From: Dehalococcoidia bacterium
GTDB taxonomy: Bacteria > Chloroflexota > Dehalococcoidia > Tepidiformales > Tepidiformaceae
DNA length: 42,069 nucleotides
Direction of reading: 5' to 3'
NCBI GenBank assembly: GCA_009839725.1
Contig: VXPF01000110.1
Coordinates: 1 to 42,069, forward strand
Position 1 is the stretch's first letter; each line of letters starts with the position of its first letter. A program made the translations under genes and the position numbers. Shown piece by piece: positions 15,523-23,757 of this stretch. A model generated the notes under the pieces. The model did not search any database and was not told the origin of the DNA. It saw nothing but the letters and a program-made list of their open reading frames with translations.

Positions 15523-18252
15523 CTAGTCCTCGTAGTCGCCACCACCGCCGAGTCCGCGACGAGGCGGGGGCGGCGGAGCGGGGGGCACACCGCTGTCGGG
15601 TGTGCTGCGGCGGGTCCAACCACGGCTGGCGCCGCCACGGCTGCCGCCGCCACCACGGTTGATCTCGCGCTGCTCGGGCTGGCGCTGGCCTCCGCCATCG
15701 CGACCGCCACTGCGGGAGCGGCGCCGCCTGCGGCGTCGGGGCGCGCCATCGGAGCGGTCATCGCCACGGTCATCGCCACGGTCCTCGGAGCGGTCCTCGG
15801 GCCGATCCTCGGTGGCGACGGACTCCACGCCGTCGTACTCGAGGTTGTCGTCGAAGTCTTCCTCGACGGCGCCGTTCACTTCGGCGGCGACGACGGGGGC
15901 CTCTTCCTCAACCTCAATCTCGGGCTCAGGCTCGCGCTCGGGGCGCCGGGGGCGCGGGGGACGGCCCTCGGGGCCGCGGTCGCGCGGTCGGTCGCGATCC
16001 CGATCCCGATCCCGGTCACGGTCACGGTCGCGGCCACGGGGGCGGTCCCGGTCGCGGTCACGGTCACGTCCGCGGCCACGGTCGCGATCCCGGCCGCGGC
16101 CACGGTCTCCCCGGTCGCCGCGGTCGCCCCGGTCACGCGGACGGGACTCGCCTTCGGGGGCGGCGCCGACGCGGCCGCTGCGGGCGGTGAGGTTGACGCG
16201 GCCGAGGGAGTCGATCTCGGTGACGGTGACGGTGAGCTCGTCGCCAACGGAGACAACGTCCTCGACGCGCTCGACACGCTCCTCGCTGAGCTCGGAGATG
16301 TGCACGAGGCCATCCTTGCCGGGAAGGATCTCGACGAAGGCGCCGAAGTTGAGGATGCGGGTGACGGGGCCGGTGTAGGTCTCGCCGACGCTGATCTCCT
16401 TGGTGAGGCCCTCGATCATGCGGATGGCGGTGTCGGCCGCATCGCCCTCGACAGCGGAGACGAAGATGGTGCCGTCTTCCTGGATGTCGACGTTGGCGCC
16501 GCCGGAGTCCTCCTGGATCTTGCGGATGACGCGGCCACCGGGGCCGATGACGGTGCCGATCTGCTCCTGGTCGATCTTGATGATGTAGACCTTGGGCGCG
16601 TGTTCGGAGACGGAGTCACGCGGCTTCTCGATGACCTCGCCCATGCGCTCGAGCAGGAACATGCGAGCATCGCGCGCCTGGGACAGGGCGGTCTCGAGGA
16701 GCTCGCGGGAGACGCCGCCGATCTTGATGTCCATCTGGAGGGCGGTGATGCCCTCTTCCGTACCGGCGACCTTGAAGTCCATGTCGCCCATGAAGTCTTC
16801 CTGGCCGGCGATATCGGTGAGGACGGCGTACTCGCCGTCGTCGCCCATGATCAGGCCCATGGCGATCCCGGCGACGGGAGCGGAGAGGGGCACGCCCGCA
16901 TCCATGAGGGCGAGGGTGCTGCCACAAACGCTGGCCATGGAGGTTGAGCCGTTGGAGGAGAGGACCTCGCTGACGAGGCGGAGGGCGTAGGGGAACTCCG
17001 TCTCGGGGGGGATGACGGGGAGGAGGGCGCGCTCGGCGAGGGCGCCATGCCCGATCTCGCGGCGGCCGGCGCCGCGCATGGGGCGGGCCTCGCCGACGGA
17101 GTAGGGCGGGAAGTTGTAGTGGTGCATGTAGCGCTTTGACTCGTCCGGGGAGAGGGTGTCGAGCTTCTGCGCCATGTTCATGCCGCCGAGGGTGGCGATG
17201 GTGAGCACCTGCGTCTCGCCGCGCTTGAAGAGCCCGGAGCCGTGGGTCCGGGGGAGGGTGCCGACGTGAATGTCGAGGGGCCGGATCTCGGTGGTCTCGC
17301 GGTCGTCCGCCCGGCGCCCATCGCTGAGGATGCGGTCGCGCATGGCCTTCTTGATGACGGCGTAGAGGGCGTCGCCGATGTCGCGGGACTCGAAACGGTC
17401 CTCGAACTGCTCGGTGAGCTCGGCGCGAATGCGCTTGTTCTCTTCGCTGCGCTCGCTGGCGGCGTTGGCGACGATCTCGTCGAGGCGGTCGGCGAGGGCG
17501 TCATGAACGGCCTCGATGGCCTCTTCGTTGTCGACTGCGGGGGTGTAGTCCTTCTTGACGGGGGCGGCATCGGCGGCGATCTCCTCGACGAGATCGTTGA
17601 TGGCCGAGTTCGCCTCCATGGCGATCTCCATCGCCTCAATGACAGCGTCTTCGGGGACTTCGGACGCGCCCGCCTCGACCATCATGACGGCGTCCTTCGT
17701 GCCGGCGACGATGAGGTCGAGGTCGCCCTCGGCGGCCTCGGCGAAGGTGGGGTTGACGACGTACTCGCCATCGATGCGGCCGACACGGACGCTGCTGACG
17801 GGCCCGTTGAAGGGGATGTCGCTGATGCTGAGGGCGGCGCTGGCGCCGACGGTGATAAGGGTGTCGGGCTGGTGCTCGCGGTCGGATGAGAGGGTGGTGG
17901 CGACGATCTGGATCTCGTTGCGGAAGCCCTTGGGGAAGAGGGGGCGGATGGAGCGGTCGGTGAGGCGCATGGCGAGGATGCCATCGGAGGAGGGGCGGCC
18001 CTCCCGGCGGGGGAAGCCGCCGGGGATCTTGCCGACGGCGTAGAGGCGCTCTTCGTAGTCGACGGTGAGGGGGAAGAAATCGATGCCCTCACGGGGGTCG
18101 GCCATGCAGGCGGTGACGAGGACGACGGTATCGCCCTGGCGGACGGTAACGGCGCCGTTGGCGAGGCCGGCGAGGGCGCCGTGCTGGATGAGCAGGGGCT
18201 TGCCGCCGATCTCGACTTCGTAGGTACGGATGCTGGATTCGGTTGTGGTCAT
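15523..18252 (-). CDS. pnp: Polyribonucleotide nucleotidyltransferase (PNPase) with long Arg/Asp-rich tail
   Basis: PNPase degrades RNA 3' to 5' with phosphate and takes part in the degradosome. In 909 residues there are two RNase PH domains (the first with [27 protein letters not shown], the second with the catalytic [20 protein letters not shown]). A KH domain follows ([20 protein letters not shown], about residue 554 on), then an S1 domain ([21 protein letters not shown]). The normal protein would end near residue 700. The remaining roughly 205 residues are disordered: an RD/RG/DR repeat block, an acidic stretch, then [17 protein letters not shown] and a GG-rich end. Such tails usually bind RNA or protein partners. 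It lies 123 bases after rpsO, the classic rpsO-pnp order. Confidence 0.96.
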   Translation of the reverse strand: MTTTESSIRTYEVEIGGKPLLIQHGALAGLANGAVTVRQGDTVVLVTACMADPREGIDFFPLTVDYEERLYAVGKIPGGFPRREGRPSSDGILAMRLTDRSIRPLFPKGFRNEIQIVATTLSSDREHQPDTLITVGASAALSISDIPFNGPVSSVRVGRIDGEYVVNPTFAEAAEGDLDLIVAGTKDAVMMVEAGASEVPEDAVIEAMEIAMEANSAINDLVEEIAADAAPVKKDYTPAVDNEEAIEAVHDALADRLDEIVANAASERSEENKRIRAELTEQFEDRFESRDIGDALYAVIKKAMRDRILSDGRRADDRETTEIRPLDIHVGTLPRTHGSGLFKRGETQVLTIATLGGMNMAQKLDTLSPDESKRYMHHYNFPPYSVGEARPMRGAGRREIGHGALAERALLPVIPPETEFPYALRLVSEVLSSNGSTSMASVCGSTLALMDAGVPLSAPVAGIAMGLIMGDDGEYAVLTDIAGQEDFMGDMDFKVAGTEEGITALQMDIKIGGVSRELLETALSQARDARMFLLERMGEVIEKPRDSVSEHAPKVYIIKIDQEQIGTVIGPGGRVIRKIQEDSGGANVDIQEDGTIFVSAVEGDAADTAIRMIEGLTKEISVGETYTGPVTRILNFGAFVEILPGKDGLVHISELSEERVERVEDVVSVGDELTVTVTEIDSLGRVNLTARSGRVGAAPEGESRPRDRGDRGDRGDRGRGRDRDRGRGRDRDRDRDRPRGRDRDRDRDRDRDRDRPRDRGPEGRPPRPRRPEREPEPEIEVEEEAPVVAAEVNGAVEEDFDDNLEYDGVESVATEDRPEDRSEDRGDDRGDDRSDGAPRRRRRRRSRSGGRDGGGQRQPEQREINRGGGGSRGGASRGWTRRSTPDSGVPPAPPPPPRRGLGGGGDYED
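15976..16140 (-). repeat. Low-complexity Arg-Asp coding repeat in pnp
   Basis: About 165 bases of short, imperfect CGNGAC/GATCGN units on the coding (minus) strand encode runs of RD, RG and DR at roughly residues 704-760 of PNPase. The repeat is purely intragenic. Confidence 0.8.
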
Positions 18253-18375
18253 ATCTCTCTTGACACTTTCTCTTGCGGCGCGGGGCCGCGGACTCGATCG
18301 GTTCGGGAGGGTTCGGTTGCAGGCTTCCGCCCTGCGCGGGGCGCGTAGGCGAGGCCGGAGAGGAAAGAGGTAGGG

Positions 18376-18642
18376 CTAGCGACGCAGCCCGAGGCGCCCG
18401 ATGAGCGTGCGGTACCTGTTGACATCCCGCTTGTTGAGGTAGCGCAACAGCCGACGACGCTGGCCGACGAGCTTCAGCAGCCCGCGGCGCGTGTGGTAGT
18501 CGTGGTTGTGCTCCTGCAGGTGCGCGGTCAGGTACTTGATGCGCTCGGTGAGGAGCGCCACCTGTACTTCAGGGGAGCCTGTGTCGCCTTCGTTGCGGGC
18601 GTACTCCCGGATCAGGGCCTCTTTCGTTTCCTGGGCCAGCAA
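18376..18642 (-). CDS. rpsO: 30S ribosomal protein S15
   Basis: An 88-residue primary 16S rRNA-binding protein of the small subunit. The family features are [17 protein letters not shown], the [12 protein letters not shown] rRNA-binding loop and the closing [22 protein letters not shown]. The length is standard. The start is a TTG at 18640-18642, with a purine stretch (AGGTAAAGGAAG) some 14-20 bases upstream, so initiation is not strongly signalled. This is the first gene of the rpsO-pnp-(sucC-like) operon. Its promoter overlaps the region just before the divergent P-loop kinase gene. In other bacteria the rpsO-pnp junction is an RNA-processing site; here a small hairpin (GCAGG/CCTGC) occurs in the 123-base gap. 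Confidence 0.97.
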   Translation of the reverse strand: MLAQETKEALIREYARNEGDTGSPEVQVALLTERIKYLTAHLQEHNHDYHTRRGLLKLVGQRRRLLRYLNKRDVNRYRTLIGRLGLRR

Positions 18643-18681
18643 ACTTGCTCGTTCGACTTCCTTTACCTGTCTTCAGGGGTG

Positions 18682-18710
18682 AAAGTAGCACGAGGGGGAG
18701 GTAGCAGCAA
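18682..18710 (-). promoter_or_regulatory. Candidate promoter of rpsO-pnp operon
   Basis: On the minus strand, TTGCTG (18705-18710) and TACTTT (18682-18687) have exactly 17 bases between them. The predicted leader before the rpsO TTG is about 33 bases. Confidence 0.55.
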
Positions 18711-18711
18711 T

Positions 18712-19215
18712 TTGCCGGCACTGGTGTTGCTCAGCGGTCTGCCGGGAACGGGCAAGACAACGTTCGCGGCAAAGCTCGCGCCGAGGCTCGCGGCCCTGGT
18801 GCTGGAGAGCGACCGCGTGCGACGGGAGCTGTTCCCGAGACGACGATACACGCGCAAGGAGAGCGGGCAGGTGTTCGCGGTCGTGCGCGAGCGGGCGGAG
18901 GCGGCGCTGGGGGAGGGGCGGAGCGTGATCATCGATGCGACGAACCTGCGGGAAGGGGAGCGCCGGGGGTTCCGGGAGCTGGCGGCGGGGCAGGGTGCGC
19001 CGGTGGTGGCGGTACGGCTGACGGCGCCCGACGCCGTCGTGCGGGAGCGGCTCTCGGGGGTGCGGGAGGGCGCCTCGGAAGCGAACGTCGGGGTGTACAA
19101 CCGCATGCGGGGCCAGGAGGAGCCGTTCGGGATTCCCTGTGTGCAGGTGGATTCGCGATACTGTCTGGAAGCGAGCGTGGCCCTGGCGGCGGCGCTCTGC
19201 CGAGGAGAGGCATGA
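18712..19215 (+). CDS. P-loop kinase of the zeta-toxin/polynucleotide-kinase-like AAA group
   Basis: A 167-residue ATP-binding protein. It starts almost directly with the Walker A motif VLLSGLPGTGKTTFAAKLA. A Walker-B-like VIIDATNLREGERRGF follows, then a lid region rich in arginine (RERLSGVREG). This layout is seen in small nucleotide, RNA or metabolite kinases, such as gluconate-kinase-like, T4 Pnk-like and zeta-toxin relatives; the substrate is unknown. The TTG at 18712 is preferred because GGGGGAGG ends 10 bases before it. A GTG at 18679 is also in frame and would add 11 residues, but it has no suitable ribosome site. It is divergent from rpsO. Its stop overlaps the next start (ATGA). Confidence 0.75.
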   Translation: MPALVLLSGLPGTGKTTFAAKLAPRLAALVLESDRVRRELFPRRRYTRKESGQVFAVVRERAEAALGEGRSVIIDATNLREGERRGFRELAAGQGAPVVAVRLTAPDAVVRERLSGVREGASEANVGVYNRMRGQEEPFGIPCVQVDSRYCLEASVALAAALCRGEA

Positions 19216-19538
19216 GGGGCCAGCAGCCGTTCATCCTGTTGCGGGCGCGGGTGAAGGACGATCGCCCGACGTTTTCGGCGTGGTTCCGCTCCCAGCACCT
19301 GCGCGAGGTCGCCAAGATTCCGGGCATGGCGAGCGTGCACTGGGGCGAGACGCGCGAGGGGACGATGCTGGGCGTCTACTGCTTCGAGGACGCACGCTCG
19401 ATGCAGGGAGCGTTCGGGAGCGCGGAGGCGGCATATGCGCGGGGGATGTGGGCGAGCTGGTCGGACAAGCTCGACGAGTTTTCGGTCGAAATGCACTTCA
19501 CGCTGACGCCCCCGACGATGACCCTCTCGGTGAACTAA
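19212..19538 (+). CDS. Hypothetical 108-residue protein, possible dimeric alpha/beta-barrel (ferredoxin-like) fold
   Basis: I do not recognise a specific family. The pattern of a beta strand (FILLRARVKDD), a helix (FSAWFRSQHLREVAKIPG), strands (SVHWGETREGTMLGVYCFED), a helix rich in Ala and Met (SMQGAFGSAEAAYARGMWASW) and a final strand is what small dimeric alpha/beta-barrel proteins look like. EthD, antibiotic monooxygenase and Dabb-like domains are examples. No catalytic residues can be pointed out. The ATG overlaps the stop of the P-loop kinase gene as ATGA, so the two proteins are made together, which hints at a shared but unknown role. Confidence 0.6.
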   Translation: MRGQQPFILLRARVKDDRPTFSAWFRSQHLREVAKIPGMASVHWGETREGTMLGVYCFEDARSMQGAFGSAEAAYARGMWASWSDKLDEFSVEMHFTLTPPTMTLSVN

Positions 19539-19555
19539 CGAGCGGGGCATTCGAC

Positions 19556-19581
19556 CAGGCGCAACAGTCAGGCGCAACAGT
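19556..19581 (+). repeat. Perfect 13-base tandem direct repeat upstream of the surface-protein gene
   Basis: CAGGCGCAACAGT occurs twice back to back, 54 bases before the surface-protein ATG and 18 bases after the preceding stop. It could be a binding site for a regulator that recognises direct repeats. Confidence 0.7.
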
Positions 19582-19622
19582 TAGGAACGGCTACGACAGT
19601 AGGGCATAGACCCAGCGTCCTG

Positions 19623-19628
19623 TAGGCT
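19623..19628 (+). promoter_or_regulatory. TANNNT box 6 bases before the surface-protein start
   Basis: TAGGCT followed by 6 bases and the ATG at 19635, with no Shine-Dalgarno. Candidate leaderless start; the box itself is weak. Confidence 0.35.
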
Positions 19629-19634
19629 CGCGGC

Positions 19635-20747
19635 ATGGGGCAGCAACGAGGGTGGCGGGTGAACGCGTCCCTCGCGGCGCTGACGGTCGGGCTCGGTTGT
19701 GCAGTAGCGGTTCTGGCGGTTGTGGCAGGGAGAGGCCCGGCGGTTGAGGCGCAGCCGACGCCTCCCTCGACATTCCAGGGAGAGGTGACCGCCCCGGAGG
19801 GTGACGTGGCGGGGGGACTCGAGGTCGTCGCCTACATCGGCGACACGGTGTGCAGCGAGGACCCCCCCGAGGTGACGGCGCAGGACGACACGAACGGCGC
19901 GACGGTCACGATCTACCGGGTGCAGGTGCTCTCGGCGGAAGAGAAGGGAGGGTGCGGGGTAGACGGCTCGGAGGTTCGGTTCGAGGTCGACGGGCGACGG
20001 GCGGTGGAAACCGGGACATGGGGCGAGCAGGCTCAAACGCTCAATTTGACGCTGGAGGCGGCTACCCAGGGACCCGCAACGGCGACCCCGGGACCGGAGG
20101 AGCCCGAAATCAACGGAACGCCGGAGGGGACTGCGACGGCAGGGCCGGAGGAGCCCGAGATCAACGGGACGCCGGAGGGGACCGCGACGGCAGGGCCGGA
20201 AGAGCCCGACATCAACGGAACGCCGGAGGGAACGGCGACGGCCACACCCGACGCGACGGAGGACCCGGAAGCCACGGACACTCCGGAAGCCACCGCCACT
20301 GCCGCGCCCACGGAACCGCCAGCGGCGACGGAGGCGCCCACTCCCACTGAAGCCCCGACGGAGGCGCCCACGGCGACGCCCGCCGCAACAGAGCCTCCAA
20401 CCCCCGCGGCAACGCGCGCGCCTACTCCCACGGAAGCCCCTGCGCCAACGGAAGCGGGGCCGCCCGAGCCTGAAGCAACCGAGGCGCCCAAGGCGACACC
20501 AGCGACCGGGGACGGCACAGCGGACGACGGCGGCGACGGGACGACGGTGGTCATCATCGTACTGGCGGTGGTGGCGGGGCTGGCGGCCATCGGGGTGGTG
20601 GTGTTCTCGTGGCTGGGCAAGCCGCCTCAGCCAGGTGGCGGCGGCGAGCCCGTCATCGGGGGCGGGCCCTCCCGTTCGCGGCCCTCGCTCCGCGAGGGGC
20701 TGGAGTCCATCGTGCAGCGACTTCAGTCCACCCTGCGGCGAAGGTAA
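19635..20747 (+). CDS. Membrane-anchored surface protein with Pro/Thr/Glu-rich repeat stalk
   Basis: A 370-residue protein of unknown function. An N-terminal hydrophobic segment (SLAALTVGLGCAVAVLAVVA) ending in VEAQP looks like a signal peptide. A folded part of about 115 residues follows, with two cysteines (VCSEDPPEV and KGGCGVDGSEV) that may form a disulfide. Then come three exact-length 17-residue repeats of GPEEPEINGTPEGTATA type and about 90 residues of low-complexity APT/EAPT stalk. A second membrane segment (VVIIVLAVVAGLAAIGVVVF) near residue 300 leads to a short basic cytoplasmic tail. There is no LPXTG-like sorting signal. It sits directly upstream of two sortase-like genes and near an M23 peptidase, so a role on the cell surface is likely. 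Confidence 0.72.
   Translation: MGQQRGWRVNASLAALTVGLGCAVAVLAVVAGRGPAVEAQPTPPSTFQGEVTAPEGDVAGGLEVVAYIGDTVCSEDPPEVTAQDDTNGATVTIYRVQVLSAEEKGGCGVDGSEVRFEVDGRRAVETGTWGEQAQTLNLTLEAATQGPATATPGPEEPEINGTPEGTATAGPEEPEINGTPEGTATAGPEEPDINGTPEGTATATPDATEDPEATDTPEATATAAPTEPPAATEAPTPTEAPTEAPTATPAATEPPTPAATRAPTPTEAPAPTEAGPPEPEATEAPKATPATGDGTADDGGDGTTVVIIVLAVVAGLAAIGVVVFSWLGKPPQPGGGGEPVIGGGPSRSRPSLREGLESIVQRLQSTLRRR
20091..20243 (+). repeat. Three tandem 51-base coding repeats
   Basis: Three in-frame units of 51 bases encode the 17-residue stalk repeat. They differ at a few third positions and one Glu/Asp change, so the duplication is not brand new. Confidence 0.85.
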
Positions 20748-20754
20748 AGAGCAG

Positions 20755-20783
20755 GCGACAATAAAAACGCTCAGACGTATACT
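20755..20783 (+). promoter_or_regulatory. Candidate promoter of the sortase pair
   Basis: GCGACA (20755-20760) and TATACT (20778-20783), separated by 17 bases, lie in the 75-base gap before the first sortase. The A-rich spacer stands out in this GC-rich DNA. Confidence 0.6.
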
Positions 20784-20822
20784 CAGAATCGGCGGGCCAC
20801 TGCGGAGTATCCGGAGAGCGTC

Positions 20823-21617
20823 GTGCGCGGCTGGCAACTGACAAGGCGATTCCTGATCCTGGGTGCGGCGCTGCTGCTTGTCGGAACGGCGTGCGTGAGC
20901 GCCAGACCCGACCCGCCGCCGGCACCCGAGCCGACTCCCGAAGCAACACCTCGGGCAACACCAGCGCCGACGCCACCACCCCCAACGCCGGCGCCGGCCA
21001 CGGCAACCCCCACCGTCCCGCCACCGACTACCGAGCCCGAGCCGGTGGTCGATCTCGAACCGTACGAAGGCAAGGTGGTGTCGATGCGGCTCCCGTCGCT
21101 GGAGGTGGAAGCGCCGATTGAGCCGATCGGGATCATCGAGGAGCTGAACGAGCTCGACGTGCCGGAGTGGCACAACATCGGCTGGTACGAGATCGAAGAC
21201 ATGCATGGCTTCGGCAAGCCCGGGTACGGCGAGACCTCGCTCTTCTCCGCCCACAAGGACTACTGGCCGAACAAGCGGGGGCCCTTCTACGCGCTGACCG
21301 AGCTGAAGAACGGGGACAAGGTGATCGTGGTGATGGGGGACGGGCGGGAGTACGTGTACGAGGTGTTCTTCCAGGAGCGCTACGGGGAGGGCGAGTTCCC
21401 GATGGGCGCGCTGAGGCGGCCGCACGAGGCAGAGGATCCGGTCTTCCAGCGCCCGGACGGTGAGGAGTGGATCGCGCTCTACACGTGTGGGGGCGACTTC
21501 GTGGCGAGCCGACCGGGCGGGCCGGGTGAGTACCTCCACCGGGATCTGGTGCTGGCCAGGCTGGTCCAGACCATCCCGCCGGACGCGGCGCGGGCGGCGG
21601 GGGCGGGCCAGCAGTAA
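20823..21617 (+). CDS. Sortase-family protein with lipoprotein-like N-terminus (copy 1)
   Basis: A 264-residue sortase-fold protein. The N-terminus is a signal peptide with a lipobox-like LLLVGTAC (Cys24) followed by a roughly 45-residue Pro/Thr linker, so the enzyme probably sits on the outer face of the membrane on a flexible tether. The catalytic domain has a His in LFSAHKDYW (His144), the Cys in ALYTCGGDF (Cys222; sortases usually read TLxTC) and an Arg in YLHRDLVLARL (Arg240). Sortases join surface proteins to the cell wall or to each other. The GTG is preceded by GGAGAG with 6 bases between. A paralogue follows 9 bases downstream. The target sorting signal is unknown. Confidence 0.85.
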   Translation: MRGWQLTRRFLILGAALLLVGTACVSARPDPPPAPEPTPEATPRATPAPTPPPPTPAPATATPTVPPPTTEPEPVVDLEPYEGKVVSMRLPSLEVEAPIEPIGIIEELNELDVPEWHNIGWYEIEDMHGFGKPGYGETSLFSAHKDYWPNKRGPFYALTELKNGDKVIVVMGDGREYVYEVFFQERYGEGEFPMGALRRPHEAEDPVFQRPDGEEWIALYTCGGDFVASRPGGPGEYLHRDLVLARLVQTIPPDAARAAGAGQQ

Positions 21618-21626
21618 GCTGGAGTC

Positions 21627-22358
21627 ATGGTGTGGGGCTCCCGGCGGGCCACGAGCGGGCGCAGGGCGCGCGCGGGGTGGGTTCTCGCGGCGGCGCTGGC
21701 GCTGACGGGCGCGGCCTGCGCGAGTATTGAGCCAGGCGTGGAGTCCGGGCGAGTTGAGCGGACTCCGACCGCTACCCCCACCGCGAGTGCGGCGGCGACC
21801 GCCACGCCGGAACCCACGCCCTACGACGGCGACCTGGCAATGATGCGGATTCCCGCGCTGGGCGTAGAGGCGCCCATCGAAGCGATCGGACTGCTCGAGG
21901 AGATCAACGAGCTCGACGTGCCATCGCCACGGAACGTGGGGTGGTACTACATCTACGACAAGCCGGGATTCGGTACGAACTCGCTCTACTCGGCGCACAA
22001 GGACTGGTACCCGGACATCCTGGGGCCGTTCAACCGGCTGACGGACCTGGAGGACGGGGACCTCGTGATCGTGGTGATGGACGACGGACGGGAGTACGTG
22101 TACGAGGTGTTCTTCCAGGAGCGCTACGAGGCGGGCGCCGTCCCGATGGGGGACCTGATCAGGCCGCACGAGGCAGAGGATCCGGAGCTGCGTCGCCCAG
22201 CGCACGAGGAGTGGGCGATCCTCATTACCTGCGGGGGTGACTTTATCTCCGCGGAAGAGGGCGGGCCGGGCGACTACCTCCACCGGGACGTGGTGATCGC
22301 GAGGCTCATCGAGACGCGGACGGGTGAGTCGGTCCGCACAGCCGGGAGCGGGAACTAG
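21627..22358 (+). CDS. Sortase-family protein with lipoprotein-like N-terminus (copy 2)
   Basis: A 243-residue paralogue of the preceding gene. Long stretches are identical or nearly so: DGREYVYEVFFQERY occurs in both, as does RPHEAEDP. The catalytic triad is kept (His124 in LYSAHKDWY, Cys202 in LITCGGDF, Arg220 in YLHRDVVIARL). The N-terminus is again a signal peptide with an LTGAAC lipobox-like end (Cys31), followed by a shorter Thr/Ala/Pro linker. GGAG precedes the ATG by 2 bases, and the gap to copy 1 is only 9 bases, so both are one transcript. Different linker lengths suggest the two enzymes reach to different distances from the membrane. Confidence 0.85.
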   Translation: MVWGSRRATSGRRARAGWVLAAALALTGAACASIEPGVESGRVERTPTATPTASAAATATPEPTPYDGDLAMMRIPALGVEAPIEAIGLLEEINELDVPSPRNVGWYYIYDKPGFGTNSLYSAHKDWYPDILGPFNRLTDLEDGDLVIVVMDDGREYVYEVFFQERYEAGAVPMGDLIRPHEAEDPELRRPAHEEWAILITCGGDFISAEEGGPGDYLHRDVVIARLIETRTGESVRTAGSGN

Positions 22359-22406
22359 GCGAGGGGCCGAGCGCGGGCCGCCATCGATCGGGAGCGGGTG
22401 GCTTCC

Positions 22407-23693
22407 CTACGGCGCGCGGGAGTACGGGAAGTAGATGTAATCCGCCGGATTGAGGTACTGGCCGTTGTGGCGAATCTCGAAGTGGAGGTGCTCGCCGGTG
22501 CTAAAGCCGGTGGAGCCGGAGATGCCGAGCACGGTCTCGCCCTTGGTGACGCTCTGCCCCCACCGCACGACGATCTCGCGGAAGTGCGCGTAGAGGGTCT
22601 CCCAGCCCTCGCCGCAATCGACGATGACGTAGTACCCGTAGCTGTAGGTCAACCACTCGACGCGTGAGACCCAACCATCGCAGGAGGCATAGATGGAGGA
22701 GGCGGCGGTGACGCCGCCGAAGGCAAGGTCGATCCCGGTGTGGATGCGCCCGCCGCCCCGATCGGTGCCGTAGGGATCGCTGATGAAGCTCCAACCCGCC
22801 ACGGGGAGGCCGAAGCGGCCGGCGGAGACGGGAGGCGGGGGGCCGATGGTGTATCCGCCGGGGGTCTGAATGGGAGGCTCGGCCCCGGGGAGGAGGATGT
22901 ATTCCCCAACCAGGAGATTGCGGCCGTCGTCGAGGTTGTTGGGACGGTGATCGAGAACGTCCTGGACCGTGACGTAGAGGTACTTGGAGACGATGCGGGC
23001 GATGGTCTCGCCGTGGCCGACCTTGTAGAGAATGCCCACGACCTCACCAAGGGGGACGAGGATCCGCTCGCCGGGAGCGATCCAGCCACCGTCGGAGACC
23101 TCGGCGTTGTTGAGGAGGATATTGTCGACGGTGGTGTCATAGGTCTCGGCGATTTCGCTGAGGGTGTCCCCGCTGCGAACGGTGTAGAGGACGTAGGGCT
23201 CCCTGGGGTCGATCTGGTCGGCGAGGGTGCGGCTCTCGTAGCCGTCGTCCCGACTTGCGGCGTAGACATCGGCGACCTCGCCGGAGAGAGTGTCGTCGGT
23301 CTCGACGTCATCGGTGGGGCGGAGGGACACGGCGGGAGCGGCGAGCGACGCCCGGAGGGGCGAGGCCAGGGTCTCGTGGCTCACGCCGGGGCGGAGGTAG
23401 GTCTCGCCGGTGGGGGCGATGGCGCGCACGCCGGAGAGGGGCACGGGAGGGATGTGGGAGACGGGGGAGGGCTCGGCGTCGGTGACGAGATGAGCGGTGA
23501 GCAGGGCGGCGAGGGCAGCGATGCCGATGAGGAGGAGGTGGAGGACGGCACGGACGGGGAGGCGACCGTGGGCGTGCGATCGCGCCCGCGGGGATGAGCG
23601 CTCGTGGAGCAGGCTCAGCAGCCTATCCCTCAACACGGCCTTCGGGTCCCTCCCGCTCGTGGGCGCACCGGAGCCCCAACCCGGCGCTTGCAC
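22407..23693 (-). CDS. LysM-domain M23 family metallopeptidase
   Basis: A 428-residue envelope protein, likely a peptidoglycan endopeptidase or a wall-remodelling scaffold. After an unusual 45-residue basic cytoplasmic lead there is a single membrane segment (VLHLLLIGIAALAALLTAHLV). A linker follows, then a LysM domain (YTVRSGDTLSEIAETYDTT, about residue 170) and a second, degenerate LysM (YKVGHGETIARIVSKYLYVT). The C-terminal peptidase M23 domain has the zinc ligands in GRIHTGIDLAFGG and in EHLHFEIRHNG, plus LYAHFREI. GTG at 23691-23693 starts it with no good ribosome site. It is convergent with the sortase pair and downstream of rho. Confidence 0.9.
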   Translation of the reverse strand: MQAPGWGSGAPTSGRDPKAVLRDRLLSLLHERSSPRARSHAHGRLPVRAVLHLLLIGIAALAALLTAHLVTDAEPSPVSHIPPVPLSGVRAIAPTGETYLRPGVSHETLASPLRASLAAPAVSLRPTDDVETDDTLSGEVADVYAASRDDGYESRTLADQIDPREPYVLYTVRSGDTLSEIAETYDTTVDNILLNNAEVSDGGWIAPGERILVPLGEVVGILYKVGHGETIARIVSKYLYVTVQDVLDHRPNNLDDGRNLLVGEYILLPGAEPPIQTPGGYTIGPPPPVSAGRFGLPVAGWSFISDPYGTDRGGGRIHTGIDLAFGGVTAASSIYASCDGWVSRVEWLTYSYGYYVIVDCGEGWETLYAHFREIVVRWGQSVTKGETVLGISGSTGFSTGEHLHFEIRHNGQYLNPADYIYFPYSRAP

Positions 23694-23757
23694 CGATTGT
23701 CACAACCTAAACTGCCGCAGTCAGGTGCGAAACGCAAGGATCGGCGGGGGTTATGCC

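Noticed and set aside
15602-16378. Plus-strand Ser/Arg-rich frame opposite the PNPase tail
   Set aside because: It mirrors the RD repeat of pnp on the other strand; no ribosome site and no family resemblance.
21612-21626. TAAGCT as a leaderless -10 for the second sortase
   Set aside because: The TAA is the stop codon of the first sortase, and a GGAG ribosome site lies before the ATG, so ordinary operon translation explains it.
19581-22283. 900-codon antisense frame across the surface protein and sortases
   Set aside because: Composition is that of a GC shadow, with Arg/Gly/His runs and no domain; the plus-strand genes are well supported.
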